Below are positions 16,551 through 25,562 of a stretch of 64,000 nt of DNA, piece after piece; position 1 is the first letter of the stretch; each line of letters starts with the position of its first letter. The stretch lies in assembly GCF_002210165.1 (NCBI RefSeq), contig NZ_AQQP01000002.1:372001-436000 (forward strand), read 5' to 3'. The position numbers and the translations under genes are program-made. The notes under the pieces were generated by a model. The model had not been told where the DNA came from, did no database searches, and saw only the letters and a program-made list of their open reading frames with translations. The stretch is from Phaeobacter sp. 22II1-1F12B. GTDB taxonomy: Bacteria > Pseudomonadota > Alphaproteobacteria > Rhodobacterales > Rhodobacteraceae.

Positions 16551-17426
16551 ATGAACCCCGCAGCATCCGTTATCGCGTTCACCTCTCTCTCCGGACTTGG
16601 CTTTGGTCTGCTCTTCTGGCTCGGGCTTGGGTTCCCGGCTGTCACCGGCTGGGTCGCCTTCGTGTTCTTCGCGCTGGCCTACCTGCTGTCGGTCGGCGGT
16701 CTGCTCGCCTCGACCTTTCACCTCGGGCATCCTGAGCGAGCGTTCAAGGCGTTCACCCAATGGAAGACAAGCTGGCTCAGCCGCGAGGCATGGACCTCTG
16801 TGGCGACACTTCTTGTCATGGCCGCTTTCGGTGCCGGGCTTGTATTCGCCGGGATCGCCCTTGCACCCATCGGTTGGCTTGGCGCAGCACTTTCCCTGCT
16901 AACCGTATTTACGACGTCGATGATCTATAGCCAGCTTCGGACGGTTCCCCGCTGGCATCAGCCGTTGACCCCGGTCCTGTTCCTGAGCCTCAGCCTGTCG
17001 GGCGGTGCCCTGCTCGCCGGTATGACAAGCGTGGCACCCTGGCTGCTGGTTGTTGCAGGGGTGATCCAGTGCCTGCACTGGTGGCGGGGAGATCAGGCAC
17101 TGGCCAGCTCCGGAACGACACTTGCCACGGCGACCGGGCTGGGCGAGATCGGCACGGTCCGCTCTTTCGAGCCACCCCACACGGGCGGCAATTACCTGAC
17201 CCGTGAGATGATCTACGTGGTTGGCCGCAAACATGCGCGCAAACTGCGCGTCATTGCGCTTTTGCTGATGGTGTTCCTGCCAGCGGTTCTGTTGCTTCTG
17301 CCTTTCAGCCATGCGCTTGCAGCGCTGGCGGTCATCAGCCACCTTACCGGCGTTATCACGTCTAGATGGCTGTTCTTTGCAGAAGCCGAACACGTGGTCG
17401 GCCTCTACTATGGCAAGCGAACGTAG
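16551..17426 (+). CDS. soeC: Sulfite dehydrogenase membrane subunit SoeC (DmsC-like)
   Basis: A 291-residue polytopic protein with about eight membrane segments, related to the DMSO reductase anchor DmsC. It would hold SoeAB on the cytoplasmic face and deliver electrons to quinone. The motif FHLGHPERAFKAFTQWKTSWLSREAW is typical of the family (quoted in parts: FHLGHPERAF and SWLSREAW). The ATG at 16551 is one base after the soeB stop; a longer frame upstream only overlaps soeB. Confidence 0.88.
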   Translation: MNPAASVIAFTSLSGLGFGLLFWLGLGFPAVTGWVAFVFFALAYLLSVGGLLASTFHLGHPERAFKAFTQWKTSWLSREAWTSVATLLVMAAFGAGLVFAGIALAPIGWLGAALSLLTVFTTSMIYSQLRTVPRWHQPLTPVLFLSLSLSGGALLAGMTSVAPWLLVVAGVIQCLHWWRGDQALASSGTTLATATGLGEIGTVRSFEPPHTGGNYLTREMIYVVGRKHARKLRVIALLLMVFLPAVLLLLPFSHALAALAVISHLTGVITSRWLFFAEAEHVVGLYYGKRT

Positions 17427-17446
17427 CCCGGCCGGGCCGCGCAGGA

Positions 17447-18319
17447 TCAAATCAAACCGGCATGTTCCATGGCCGCATCGATCGCCGCCTTGGTGCTGTC
17501 TTCAAGCGCGGTAAGCGGCGAGCGGACTTCGTCGCTGCAGAGCCCAAGACGAGAAAGACCGTATTTGGCACCGGCGACGCCGGGTTCGATAAAGATCGCC
17601 TCGTGCAGCGGCATCAAACGGTCCTGATACTCCAGCGCCTTGACGAAATCGCCTTCTGCCATGGCCGCCTGGAATTCGGCGCAGAGCCGGGGCGCGACGT
17701 TCGCAGTGACCGAGATACAGCCGACGCCGCCGTGCGCGTTGAAAGCCAGCGCTGTCGCGTCTTCGCCCGAAAGCTGGACGAAATCCTTACCGCAGGCGGC
17801 GCGCTGCTGGCTGACACGGTCGAGCTTTGCGGTCGCGTCCTTGACGCCAATAATCCGGGGCAGCTTGGACAGTTCGCCCATTGTCGCGGGCACCATGTCG
17901 ATGACCGAGCGCGGCGGAATATTGTAAATGATGATCGGCAGGTCGCAGCAGTCATGAACCGCCGTGAAATGCGCGATCAGCCCCTTTTGGGTCGGCTTGT
18001 TGTAATAGGGTGTCACGACCAACGCGGCATCCGCACCGGCTTTTTCCGCGAAACGGATCAGGCGCACCGCCTCCGTCGTGTTGTTGGACCCGGCACCGGC
18101 GATCACCGGCACGCGCCCGGCGGCGGCCTTTACCACCTCTTCGACGACCTGCTCATGCTCTTCGTGGCTGAGGGTCGGGCTTTCGCCGGTGGTCCCCACG
18201 GGCACGATGGCCGAGGAGCCTTCCTCGACATGCCAGTCAACCAGGCGTTTGAGCGCATAGATGTCCAATTTGCCGTCGCGGAACGGGGTAACGATGGCGG
18301 GCATTGAGCCTTTGAACAT
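17447..18319 (-). CDS. dapA: 4-hydroxy-tetrahydrodipicolinate synthase
   Basis: A 290-residue TIM-barrel aldolase that condenses aspartate semialdehyde and pyruvate in lysine and diaminopimelate synthesis. The Schiff-base Lys is in IIGVKDATA, the catalytic Tyr in VVTPYYNKP, and the substrate motif is [12 protein letters not shown] start at 18319 ([13 protein letters not shown]), with GGAGAG six bases upstream; the frame extends 16 codons further without family support. It converges on soeC, and the short gap contains only a small GCCCGG palindrome. Confidence 0.95.
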   Translation of the reverse strand: MFKGSMPAIVTPFRDGKLDIYALKRLVDWHVEEGSSAIVPVGTTGESPTLSHEEHEQVVEEVVKAAAGRVPVIAGAGSNNTTEAVRLIRFAEKAGADAALVVTPYYNKPTQKGLIAHFTAVHDCCDLPIIIYNIPPRSVIDMVPATMGELSKLPRIIGVKDATAKLDRVSQQRAACGKDFVQLSGEDATALAFNAHGGVGCISVTANVAPRLCAEFQAAMAEGDFVKALEYQDRLMPLHEAIFIEPGVAGAKYGLSRLGLCSDEVRSPLTALEDSTKAAIDAAMEHAGLI

Positions 18320-18568
18320 GGGCGCTCTCCGTAGTTTAACGTGATGTTGACGGGTTTGCCCCATCAATCACCGGGCCTTTTGCTGACGGGTGTCTCCCGT
18401 CCGTTAATTTCTGTTACGTCGGCGGGTGAAATCCGCTGACAGGGTTGCGTTGTGCGGACGAGACTCATCCGGTCAAAGATGATCGCTGGCACGAAAGTGA
18501 GTTGATCCCGCCTATACAGGCTTTATCGTCTAGAGGCTCTAAACTCGGATGCTCGGGAAATGCAAGTG

Positions 18569-20545
18569 ATGACACGCGTTCTGGCTCTTTTCGCCTTTAT
18601 TTTGGCGGCTCTCGCACTGCCCGCTTCGGCGGATAGTGCCGACGATCTGCGCCGCGCGATGATCGAGATGCGGCAGGGCGATTACGAGTCGGCCCTGCGC
18701 ACCGCCGGACGCGAAGGATCGATCGGGCGAGACGTGATCGAATGGCACCGCCTGCGGGCCGGGCGCGGCACCGGCGGCGAGGTTATCGCCTTTCTCGGCA
18801 GACGTCCCGACTGGCCCGGTCTGGACTGGCTGCGCCGAAAGAGCGAAGGGGCGATTGCCGCCACGGGGCAGGCAGAAGTGCTGCGGTTTTTCACCCAGTC
18901 CCCGCCGCAAAGCCCCGAGGGCGTGCTTGCCTTTGCCAATGCGCTGATAGACACGGACGCGCGCGGTGATGGCGAGGCCGCGCTGGTGCTGGCATGGCGC
19001 ACCATGCCTATGGGCAGCGCGATTCAGGCCGCCTACCTCTCGGCGCACAGGGAACTGCTGGCCCCGCATCACGAGGCGCGGCTGTCGCGCATGTTGTGGG
19101 ACGGGCACCTAGACAGTGCCGGGCAGATGCTGACCATCGTGGATAACGCCCACCGGAAACTTGCCGAGGCGCGCATCGCCCTGCAGCAGCAGGCGCCGGG
19201 CGTCGACACGAAGATTGCCGCCGTGCCCGCATCGCTCCAGAACGATCCCGGCATGGCCTATGACCGGTTTGTCTGGCGTGACAAGAAAGGGCGCGATGCC
19301 GACGCAATTGCCCTGATGCTTGAACGCAGTTCGAACGCCGAGTCGCTTGGCGATCCGGGCGCATGGGCCTATCGCAGGCTCAACCTTGCCCGCGCGATGA
19401 TGCGCCGAGGAGATCCGGCACAGGCCTACAAGATCGCCGCGTCGCACCACACGACGCCCGAAGCGGGCTATGTTCACGCCGATCTTGAATGGCTTTCGGG
19501 GTTCCTTGCCCTGCGCAAGCTGAACAATCCCAAGGTCGCGCTCGAACATTTCCGCCGTTTCGAGGCCGCCGTTCAATCGCCGATTTCCCAAGGCCGTGGG
19601 GGATACTGGCTGGGCCGGGCGTATGAGGCGCTGGGTGAAGCCGACGCTGCCAAGCTCGCCTACGCGATGGGCGCGCAATACCAGACTTCGTTCTACGGCC
19701 TGCTTGCCGCCGAACGGGCCGGGCTGCCATTTGATCCGTCGCTGCGCCAGCCACCGGAACTGCCCGACTGGCGCGACGCGGCCTATATGGATTCTTCGGT
19801 GCTTATGGCTGGGCTGATGCTGCTGACCGCCGGTGAGGAAAACCTTGGCGAACGGTTCCTGACCCATCTGGTCGAATCGCAGGATGAGATCGGCGCGGGA
19901 CAGATGGGACAAATGGCGGTCGAAATGGAACGACCCCATCTTGCAGTGATGATCGCCAAGCGCGCGGCGCGGCAGGGGCAGATCCTGTACGGCGCTTATT
20001 ATCCGATCCATCCCGTTGGCCAGATGGATCTGCCGATGGCGCCAGAAATGACCCTTGCCATCGCCCGCCGGGAAAGCGAATTCGACCACACGGTGATCAG
20101 CGGCGCCGGGGCGCGCGGCTTGATGCAGGTGATGCCAGCGACAGCCAAGATCGTCGCCACGGGCCTTGGCATCCTATCGGCCCATGACACGGGACGGCTG
20201 ACGCGCGAATGGGACTATAACGCCAAGCTCGGCGCGAATTACCTTGCCACGCTCGCGGGCGATTTCACCGGCAATGTCGTCATGATGTCCGCTGGATATA
20301 ACGCCGGGCCGGGCCGCCCCTCGCGCTGGATGGAGCTTTACGGTGATCCGCGCCGAGCCGAGCCGAAAGACGAGGCCGAAATCGTAGACTGGATCGAGAT
20401 GATTCCTTTCGACGAGACCCGGAATTACGTCATGCGCGTCACCGAGAGCCTGCCCGTCTATCGCGCCCGATTGGGCAAGGATCCCCTGCCGATCCCCTTC
20501 TCGCGCGAGCTTGCCGGTTCAACTCTTCTGGCGTTCGCGCCATAG
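18569..20545 (+). CDS. Soluble lytic murein transglycosylase
   Basis: About 658 residues: signal peptide (MTRVLALFAFILAALALPAS), a long superhelical region of TPR-like helices (about 25-480) and a C-terminal SLT domain with the catalytic Glu in RRESEFDH and the motifs GARGLMQVMPATA and YNAGPGRPSRW. It cleaves peptidoglycan glycan strands in the periplasm to 1,6-anhydro products. Two ATGs are possible (18560, 18569); GGGAA is nine bases before the second and abuts the first, so I prefer the second. The 3' end overlaps the convergent exporter gene by 27 bp. Confidence 0.93.
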   Translation: MTRVLALFAFILAALALPASADSADDLRRAMIEMRQGDYESALRTAGREGSIGRDVIEWHRLRAGRGTGGEVIAFLGRRPDWPGLDWLRRKSEGAIAATGQAEVLRFFTQSPPQSPEGVLAFANALIDTDARGDGEAALVLAWRTMPMGSAIQAAYLSAHRELLAPHHEARLSRMLWDGHLDSAGQMLTIVDNAHRKLAEARIALQQQAPGVDTKIAAVPASLQNDPGMAYDRFVWRDKKGRDADAIALMLERSSNAESLGDPGAWAYRRLNLARAMMRRGDPAQAYKIAASHHTTPEAGYVHADLEWLSGFLALRKLNNPKVALEHFRRFEAAVQSPISQGRGGYWLGRAYEALGEADAAKLAYAMGAQYQTSFYGLLAAERAGLPFDPSLRQPPELPDWRDAAYMDSSVLMAGLMLLTAGEENLGERFLTHLVESQDEIGAGQMGQMAVEMERPHLAVMIAKRAARQGQILYGAYYPIHPVGQMDLPMAPEMTLAIARRESEFDHTVISGAGARGLMQVMPATAKIVATGLGILSAHDTGRLTREWDYNAKLGANYLATLAGDFTGNVVMMSAGYNAGPGRPSRWMELYGDPRRAEPKDEAEIVDWIEMIPFDETRNYVMRVTESLPVYRARLGKDPLPIPFSRELAGSTLLAFAP

Positions 20546-21436
20546 GGTAAACAGCCCGGCTGCCACGATGATCGCTGCACCAATGGCAACATTGGTGCGC
20601 AGCACTTCGCCGAATACGATCATCCCGATGGCCGAGGCAAAAACCAGCTGGAAATAGGCAAAGGGCTGCACCGCGCTGGCCTCTGCGGCCTCGTAACAGC
20701 GGATCAGCAGCCAGTGGCCCGAAGCGCCAGTCAGACACAGCAAAACCATCCAGGCATAGTCAGTCTGGGTCATCGGCTCCCAGTACCAGACACCGATGGC
20801 AGTCATGAACACCGCGCCAGTCACCCCGGTCCAGAAGAAGGAGGTTGCCGTGCGATCCCGCCGTCCCGCATAGCGCGTCAAAAGCCCGTAGACTGCGAAC
20901 ATTACCGCTGAGATCAGAGGAATCACCGCCAGCGGGTCGAAGACGCCAAAACCCGGCTGCAGGATGATCAACACGCCGACAAAGCCGATAGCGATGGCTG
21001 TCCAGCGTCTCCAGCCGACCTTTTCGCCCAGAATCGGACCGGAAAGCGCCGCCACCAACAGCGGGTAACAGGCGAAGACCGCGTGGCTTTCAACAAGCCC
21101 CAGCAAGGTAAAACCATAGATCGCCACGCAGATTTCACCGGCCAGCATCAGGCCGCGGAAAATCTGAAGGAACGGCTGGCTGGTACGTGCCGCCGCGCGC
21201 AAGCCACCTGCTGTTCGCGCCGCAAGCGCGATGACGAAAGTGGCGAAGAACCAGTAGCGGATCATCACCACCATGATGGTGTTGTATTCGCTTGCCAGGT
21301 GGCGCGAGATCGCGTCCTGAAGTGAGAAAACCACCGTCGTCGCCAGCATGAGCGCCACGCCGAGCGGAACGTTATTGCTTTGCGTGGAAGGGGTCTGTGC
21401 CGGAACGGCGGCGCGCGGCAAATGTGTTTCGCTCAT
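20519..21436 (-). CDS. EamA/DMT-superfamily transporter
   Basis: A 305-residue inner-membrane protein with about ten hydrophobic helices arranged as two EamA repeats (about 25-155 and 170-300); the second repeat contains PFAYFQLVFASAIGMIVFGE, a typical motif. Members export metabolites or amino acids; substrate here is unknown. Its start overlaps the mnmD stop by four bases, so the two genes are translationally coupled, and its 3' end overlaps the lytic transglycosylase gene. Confidence 0.88.
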   Translation of the reverse strand: MSETHLPRAAVPAQTPSTQSNNVPLGVALMLATTVVFSLQDAISRHLASEYNTIMVVMIRYWFFATFVIALAARTAGGLRAAARTSQPFLQIFRGLMLAGEICVAIYGFTLLGLVESHAVFACYPLLVAALSGPILGEKVGWRRWTAIAIGFVGVLIILQPGFGVFDPLAVIPLISAVMFAVYGLLTRYAGRRDRTATSFFWTGVTGAVFMTAIGVWYWEPMTQTDYAWMVLLCLTGASGHWLLIRCYEAAEASAVQPFAYFQLVFASAIGMIVFGEVLRTNVAIGAAIIVAAGLFTLWRERQKS

Positions 21437-22098
21437 CCGAGAATCGCCCGTGTCATATGTCTCTTGCGCCCGTATCCCGGTGCCCGTGTCACGTCAAACC
21501 CGGCCGCTTCAAGCCCGCGGCGCACAAAGCCCGCCGCCGTGTAGGTCGCCGCCGTGCCGCCCGGGTTCGTATGGGCCGCGACCTCGGCCATCAGCTCGGG
21601 CTGCCAGAGTTCGGGGTTCTTCGCCGGGGAGAAGCCGTCAAGAAACCATGCGTCGGCGCGGCCCTGCCACGCGGCGAGGCTTTCCCGCGCGTCCCCTCCG
21701 ATGATTTCGAGTGACACCGAGGGATGGGAGAACGAACCACCCGCCCAGAAGGCCACCAGCGCCTCGACAGGTTCGGCCAGTTCAGGGTAGTGCGACAGGG
21801 CGCGGGTCATTTCCTCAGGCGACATGGGGAAACCCTCGAACCCCGTGTAGTGCAGATGGCCGGGCGCGCCCGCCTTTTCCCATTCCACGAGAGTTGCCAG
21901 AAAATTCAATCCCGTGCCGAACCCAAGCTCGGCAATGCAAAACCCGTCGAAGAACCGGTCTGGCAGATCATTCCCGGCAAGGAAAACATGGCGCGTTTCC
22001 GCGAGCCCGTTCTCGAGACTGAAATACGGATCGTCAAAGCGCTTGGAAACAGGGACACCGCTTTCCCGCCATTCGATCTCTGCCTTCTGGTGCTGCAT
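21433..22098 (-). CDS. mnmD: tRNA 5-(aminomethyl)-2-thiouridine methyltransferase MnmD
   Basis: A 221-residue stand-alone version of the N-terminal MnmC methyltransferase domain (DUF752 family). The SAM-binding segment is FCIAELGFGTGLNFLA and the catalytic-region motif is AWFLDGFSPAKNPELW. It methylates nm5U34 in certain tRNAs to mnm5U. I start at 22098 (MQHQKAEIEW); the upstream 13 codons lack support. The divergent gene at 22162 is an FAD oxidoreductase resembling the other half of MnmC, 63 bp away. Confidence 0.9.
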   Translation of the reverse strand: MQHQKAEIEWRESGVPVSKRFDDPYFSLENGLAETRHVFLAGNDLPDRFFDGFCIAELGFGTGLNFLATLVEWEKAGAPGHLHYTGFEGFPMSPEEMTRALSHYPELAEPVEALVAFWAGGSFSHPSVSLEIIGGDARESLAAWQGRADAWFLDGFSPAKNPELWQPELMAEVAAHTNPGGTAATYTAAGFVRRGLEAAGFDVTRAPGYGRKRHMTRAILG

Positions 22099-22161
22099 CG
22101 CGCAATTCTCTAAACCATGCCCGGAACGGCGCGACACTGGCGAAAGGGACTAACCTTGGCA

Positions 22162-23187
22162 ATGGTCGATATCACGATCCGCGGGGCCGGTATCTTTGGT
22201 CTCTCTATCGCATGGGCCTGTGCCCGGCGGGGTGCAAGCGTGCGCGTTGTCGACCCCAATGGCCCGGCCGCCGGGGCCAGTGGCGGGATCGTCGGCGCGC
22301 TGGCACCGCATGTGCCTGAGAACTGGAACGAAAAGAAGGCGTTCCAGCTTGCCAGCCTGCTGATGGCCGAAAGCTTCTGGGCCGGGATTGCCAAGACCGG
22401 TGGCGTTTCCCCCGGATATGCGCGGACCGGGCGGCTTCAGCCGATTGCGGATGAGCGCGCGCTGGTTCTTGCCCAGTCGCGCGAGGACACCGCCGCCGAA
22501 CTGTGGCAGGATCATGCTCGGTGGGAAGTCATCGCCGCGCCCGAGGCTGGAACATGGTCGCCGCCCAGCGCCACGGGTTTCCTAATCCGCGATACGCTGA
22601 GCGCCCGCGTCCATCCCCGGCAGGGATGTGCCGCGCTGGTCGCGGCCTTGGGCGTGATAGGCGTCGAAATAGTGAAAGAAGCACCGGACGAGGGGCAGAT
22701 TCTGCACGCGACAGGCGTCGCCGGGCTGGCCGAGATCAGCCGCGCCAAGGGCAAGACCTTTGGCAACGGGGTCAAGGGGCAAGCCGCGCTTTTGGCATTC
22801 GACGCCGGGCCGCAAGCGCCCCAACTGTTCGCCGATACGCTGCATTTCATCCCTCACGCCGACGGGACGCTTGCCATCGGATCGACCAGCGAACGCGACT
22901 ACAAAGACGGTCACAGCACCGATGCCCTGCTTGATGACGTTCTGGCTCGTGCCATTGCGGCCATGCCGGTGCTACGGGACGCCCCCTTGATCGAACGCTG
23001 GGCCGGTCTGCGGCCCCGCTCACAAAGCCGAGCACCGGTGCTGGGGGAACATCCGATTTATCCGGGACAATTCATTGCCAATGGCGGCTTCAAGATCGGC
23101 TTTGGCATGGCCCCTCGAATCGCCGAGGTCATGGCTGACCTTATGCTGGAAGGGCGCGATCAGATCCCCGAGGGCTTTCGCGCCTAG
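22162..23187 (+). CDS. FAD-dependent oxidoreductase (DAO family; possible MnmC2 counterpart)
   Basis: A 341-residue DAO-family flavoprotein. The dinucleotide motif ITIRGAGIFGLSIAWACARRG lies at the N-terminus (the GxGxxG part is GAGIFG), followed by VVDPNGPAAGASGG and, near the end, WAGLRPRSQSRAPVLGEHP, typical for glycine/D-amino-acid oxidase-like enzymes. The ATG at 22162 is favoured over one 15 codons earlier because the Rossmann strand follows directly. Sharing a 63-bp promoter region with mnmD suggests it could act on cmnm5U as MnmC2 does; a D-amino-acid or sarcosine oxidase role is the alternative. Confidence 0.8.
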   Translation: MVDITIRGAGIFGLSIAWACARRGASVRVVDPNGPAAGASGGIVGALAPHVPENWNEKKAFQLASLLMAESFWAGIAKTGGVSPGYARTGRLQPIADERALVLAQSREDTAAELWQDHARWEVIAAPEAGTWSPPSATGFLIRDTLSARVHPRQGCAALVAALGVIGVEIVKEAPDEGQILHATGVAGLAEISRAKGKTFGNGVKGQAALLAFDAGPQAPQLFADTLHFIPHADGTLAIGSTSERDYKDGHSTDALLDDVLARAIAAMPVLRDAPLIERWAGLRPRSQSRAPVLGEHPIYPGQFIANGGFKIGFGMAPRIAEVMADLMLEGRDQIPEGFRA

Positions 23188-23990
23188 CTCTCAGCGGTGG
23201 CCGTCATGCATTGGCGCCCATCCGGACCGCGCACCCAAAGCGTCTCGCCTGCGCGACAGAAACTGGCCCTCTCAAAATGGAGCAGGGGCGAGGACGCGCG
23301 AAAGGAGAATCGCCGGAGCGGCCCGATCAGGTCCTGCGCCATCAGCATCAGGACCTGCGCCAGCAAAGGACCGTGCACCACCAGCCCGCCGTACCCCTCT
23401 GTATCCCGGGCATAATCCAGATCGTAGTGGATACGATGTCCGTTGAAAGTCAGCGCTGAATAGCGAAACAGCAGCGTCGTATCGAATTCCATATCGCGCC
23501 GGTCGGTTTCATCCGTGCGGGCCGCTATGATCGGAGCGGGGTCGGCTGTTGGATCGGCATCCTCGCGATAGACGAGGTCCTGCCATTCCGAGAGGCACAG
23601 TTTTCCGTCCTGATAGATGTCATGGCGCAGCGTCACGAATCCGAGCGGACCAGAGCGGCCCGTCTTGTGCTGGGCCTGTTCGACCTCGCTGATTTTTTCG
23701 GCGGGCTTGCCAGCGATCAGCGATGCCTCGAAGGAAAGCCTGCCGCCCGCCCACATGCGCCGGGGCAGCCCCATATCCGGGATCAGCCCCTCTCCCACGC
23801 GAGGATGGCCGTCGCGACCAAGGTTCTCCGGCGGCTCTGGCGACCAGAAATAGAGCTGATGAAAGAATGGCGGCAGGGCCGAACCGGTTTCGATCTCCGG
23901 CGTCTGACCCATGGCGATCTGAAACGCCCGGGCGCGGGCCGGATCGATCAGATCGGTAAGCGTTTCACTGGTTGCCGTGCCGGGTATCAT
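23184..23990 (-). CDS. MaoC/HTD2-like hydroxyacyl-thioester dehydratase (mesaconyl-C4-CoA hydratase-like)
   Basis: A 268-residue protein with two hot-dog halves. The N-terminal half has the block GLPRRMWAGGRLSFEASLIAG and the C-terminal half has LFRYSALTFNGHRIHYDLDYARDTEGYGGLVVHGPL (key residues SALTFNxHRIHYD), a MaoC-type catalytic segment. This pattern belongs to HTD2 dehydratases and to 3-methylfumaryl-CoA or mesaconyl-C4-CoA hydratases. No partner genes lie nearby, so the substrate is open. Tandem ATGs at 23993 and 23990 leave the start uncertain. The stop overlaps that of the FAD gene by four bases (convergent). Confidence 0.8.
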   Translation of the reverse strand: MIPGTATSETLTDLIDPARARAFQIAMGQTPEIETGSALPPFFHQLYFWSPEPPENLGRDGHPRVGEGLIPDMGLPRRMWAGGRLSFEASLIAGKPAEKISEVEQAQHKTGRSGPLGFVTLRHDIYQDGKLCLSEWQDLVYREDADPTADPAPIIAARTDETDRRDMEFDTTLLFRYSALTFNGHRIHYDLDYARDTEGYGGLVVHGPLLAQVLMLMAQDLIGPLRRFSFRASSPLLHFERASFCRAGETLWVRGPDGRQCMTATAES

Positions 23991-24097
23991 CACGAAAGAC
24001 TAGGTTCGCACGATACAGGGAACAAGCCGCATCGGTTCGGTCTTTCGCACGAAGCAGCGGCAACAACATCATCGCGAACCATCGGCAACTCTGTCAG

Positions 24098-24640
24098 CTA
24101 ACGCGAGACTTCCGCCCGCAGGTTATCCATCAATTGTTGCAGGGTTTCGATGTAAAGCTCTCCGGTCAACCGGCCATCCTTGTCGAACTGGTTCGAACTA
24201 TTCGCCAGATGCATTTCCGGGCCCTGCAGGATCCGGGTCTGGAACGGCACCATGAAGGTGCGCAGGACCAGCTGGGATCGTTCCCCGCCCGCGCGACCGG
24301 AAGAGGCCGACATCACGGCGAGCGGTTTGCCCTGAAACGGTTTGCCCTTTACCCGGCTAATCCAGTCGAGCGCGTTTTTCAGCACGCCGGACGGGCCCTT
24401 GTTGTATTCAGGGGTCGAGATAAGGATACCATCCGCCTCGGCAATGTTGGCCGCCGCGCCGCGCACCACGTCCGGGATGCCGTCCATCTTTTCGCGGTCG
24501 CCATCGTAGAGCGGGAAATTCAGGTTGAGCAGCATAAAGGATTCCGCATCGAACAGGCGGGCCGCTTCGTAAAGCAGGCGCGTGTTGGTAGAGTCCCTGC
24601 GCAAAGAGCCGGACAGTCCGACAAGTTTGTAGGTACTGAT
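24098..24640 (-). CDS. NADPH-dependent FMN reductase family protein (possible ATC start)
   Basis: A flavodoxin-like FMN reductase: N-terminal STYKLVGLSGSLRRDSTNTR binds FMN phosphate, ISTPEYNKGPSGVLKNALDW is the second signature, and MSASSGRAGGERSQ follows. The frame upstream of the SGSLR motif has no ATG, GTG or TTG, yet the family needs the opening strand. An ATC at 24640 is preceded by GGGAGG at seven bases and gives a normal 180-residue protein; the first conventional codon is a TTG at 24604 that would remove the first FMN-binding strand. Either ATC is used or a base has changed from ATG. Confidence 0.82.
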   Translation of the reverse strand: MSTYKLVGLSGSLRRDSTNTRLLYEAARLFDAESFMLLNLNFPLYDGDREKMDGIPDVVRGAAANIAEADGILISTPEYNKGPSGVLKNALDWISRVKGKPFQGKPLAVMSASSGRAGGERSQLVLRTFMVPFQTRILQGPEMHLANSSNQFDKDGRLTGELYIETLQQLMDNLRAEVSR

Positions 24641-24717
24641 GAGAGACCCTCCCGTAATCAGATGTCACTGGGAGAGAGGCTAGCGCACACGGGCCGGAAG
24701 GAAACAGCGCAAAAGCA

Positions 24718-24743
24718 AACGCCGACCTCAGCGGGCCGGCGTT
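24718..24743 (-). terminator. Hairpin after the OmpA-family lipoprotein gene
   Basis: On the minus strand AACGCCG and CGGCGTT pair and are followed by TGCTTTTG. It lies about 30 bases after the stop of the OmpA gene; moderately convincing intrinsic terminator. Confidence 0.5.
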
Positions 24744-24770
24744 CACGTTGGTTTGATTGTCTTACCGGGA

Positions 24771-25427
24771 TCAGCGCGGCAGGATCACGATCTCGACCCG
24801 GCGGTTCAGCGCGCGACCCTCAGGGGTGAGGTTGGTCGCGATGGGGGCATCTTCGCCACGTCCGACGGTCACGATGCGCGAAGCCGAGGTGCCCGAGCTG
24901 ATCAGCACGTTCGCCACCGATCCCGCACGACGCTCCGAGAGATCCTGGTTATAGGCGGCCTCACCAGTGTTGTCGGTATGACCGATCACCTGAACGGTCG
25001 AGCTGGGATAGGCCTGAAGGTTCTGCGATACGGCGCGCAGATCCGGCACAAGCGAGGAGCGCACGGCAAAGCTGTCGGTGTCGAAAAGGATATCCTGCGG
25101 CAGGGTCACGATCAGACGATCGCCGGTATTGGTGATCGTCACGCGGTCATTGCCAAGCGAATTGCGCAGTTCCGCTTCCTGCTTGTCGAGCTGGTTGCCG
25201 ATCACGCCGCCGGCAAGACCGCCGATTACGGCACCTGCAGCGGTCGCTTCGGTATCGCCGCCCGCAAGGTTACCGACCAGCGCGCCGACGCCTGCACCGA
25301 TCAGCGCGCCCTTGTTAGTATTGCGGTTGGGGTTGGTCGGGTCATTCAGCCGCGCGGGGTCGGTGCCGCACGCGCTGAGGAATACTGCGCCGCCAAGAGC
25401 GACAGCCAAAGGTGTCTTGAAATTCAT
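24771..25427 (-). CDS. OmpA-family outer-membrane lipoprotein (Pal/YiaD-like)
   Basis: A 218-residue protein. The signal sequence MNFKTPLAVALGGAVFLSAC ends in a lipobox (LSAC), so Cys20 is expected to be acylated. A glycine-rich hydrophobic stretch (about 45-95: GALIGAGVGALVGNLAGG, GGLAGGVIGNQL) resembles YMGG/glycine-zipper segments and may span the membrane. Residues about 115-215 are an OmpA C-terminal peptidoglycan-binding domain with VIGHTDNTGEAAYNQDLSERRA and GRGEDAPIATNLTPEGRALNRRVE. AGGA lies seven bases before the ATG at 25427. It likely tethers envelope and peptidoglycan. Confidence 0.9.
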   Translation of the reverse strand: MNFKTPLAVALGGAVFLSACGTDPARLNDPTNPNRNTNKGALIGAGVGALVGNLAGGDTEATAAGAVIGGLAGGVIGNQLDKQEAELRNSLGNDRVTITNTGDRLIVTLPQDILFDTDSFAVRSSLVPDLRAVSQNLQAYPSSTVQVIGHTDNTGEAAYNQDLSERRAGSVANVLISSGTSASRIVTVGRGEDAPIATNLTPEGRALNRRVEIVILPR

Positions 25428-25562
25428 ATCGGTCCTGCTCTGTATGGATCCCGTTGTTCGGGATATTGAACGCAGTAAACCATATTTCCGTCGCAGGGCG
25501 CAGCCGGAAACTGGCCTGCTTCGGCGAATTCCCGCCAATTCGTCCCTTCACCGAAGGCCGTT

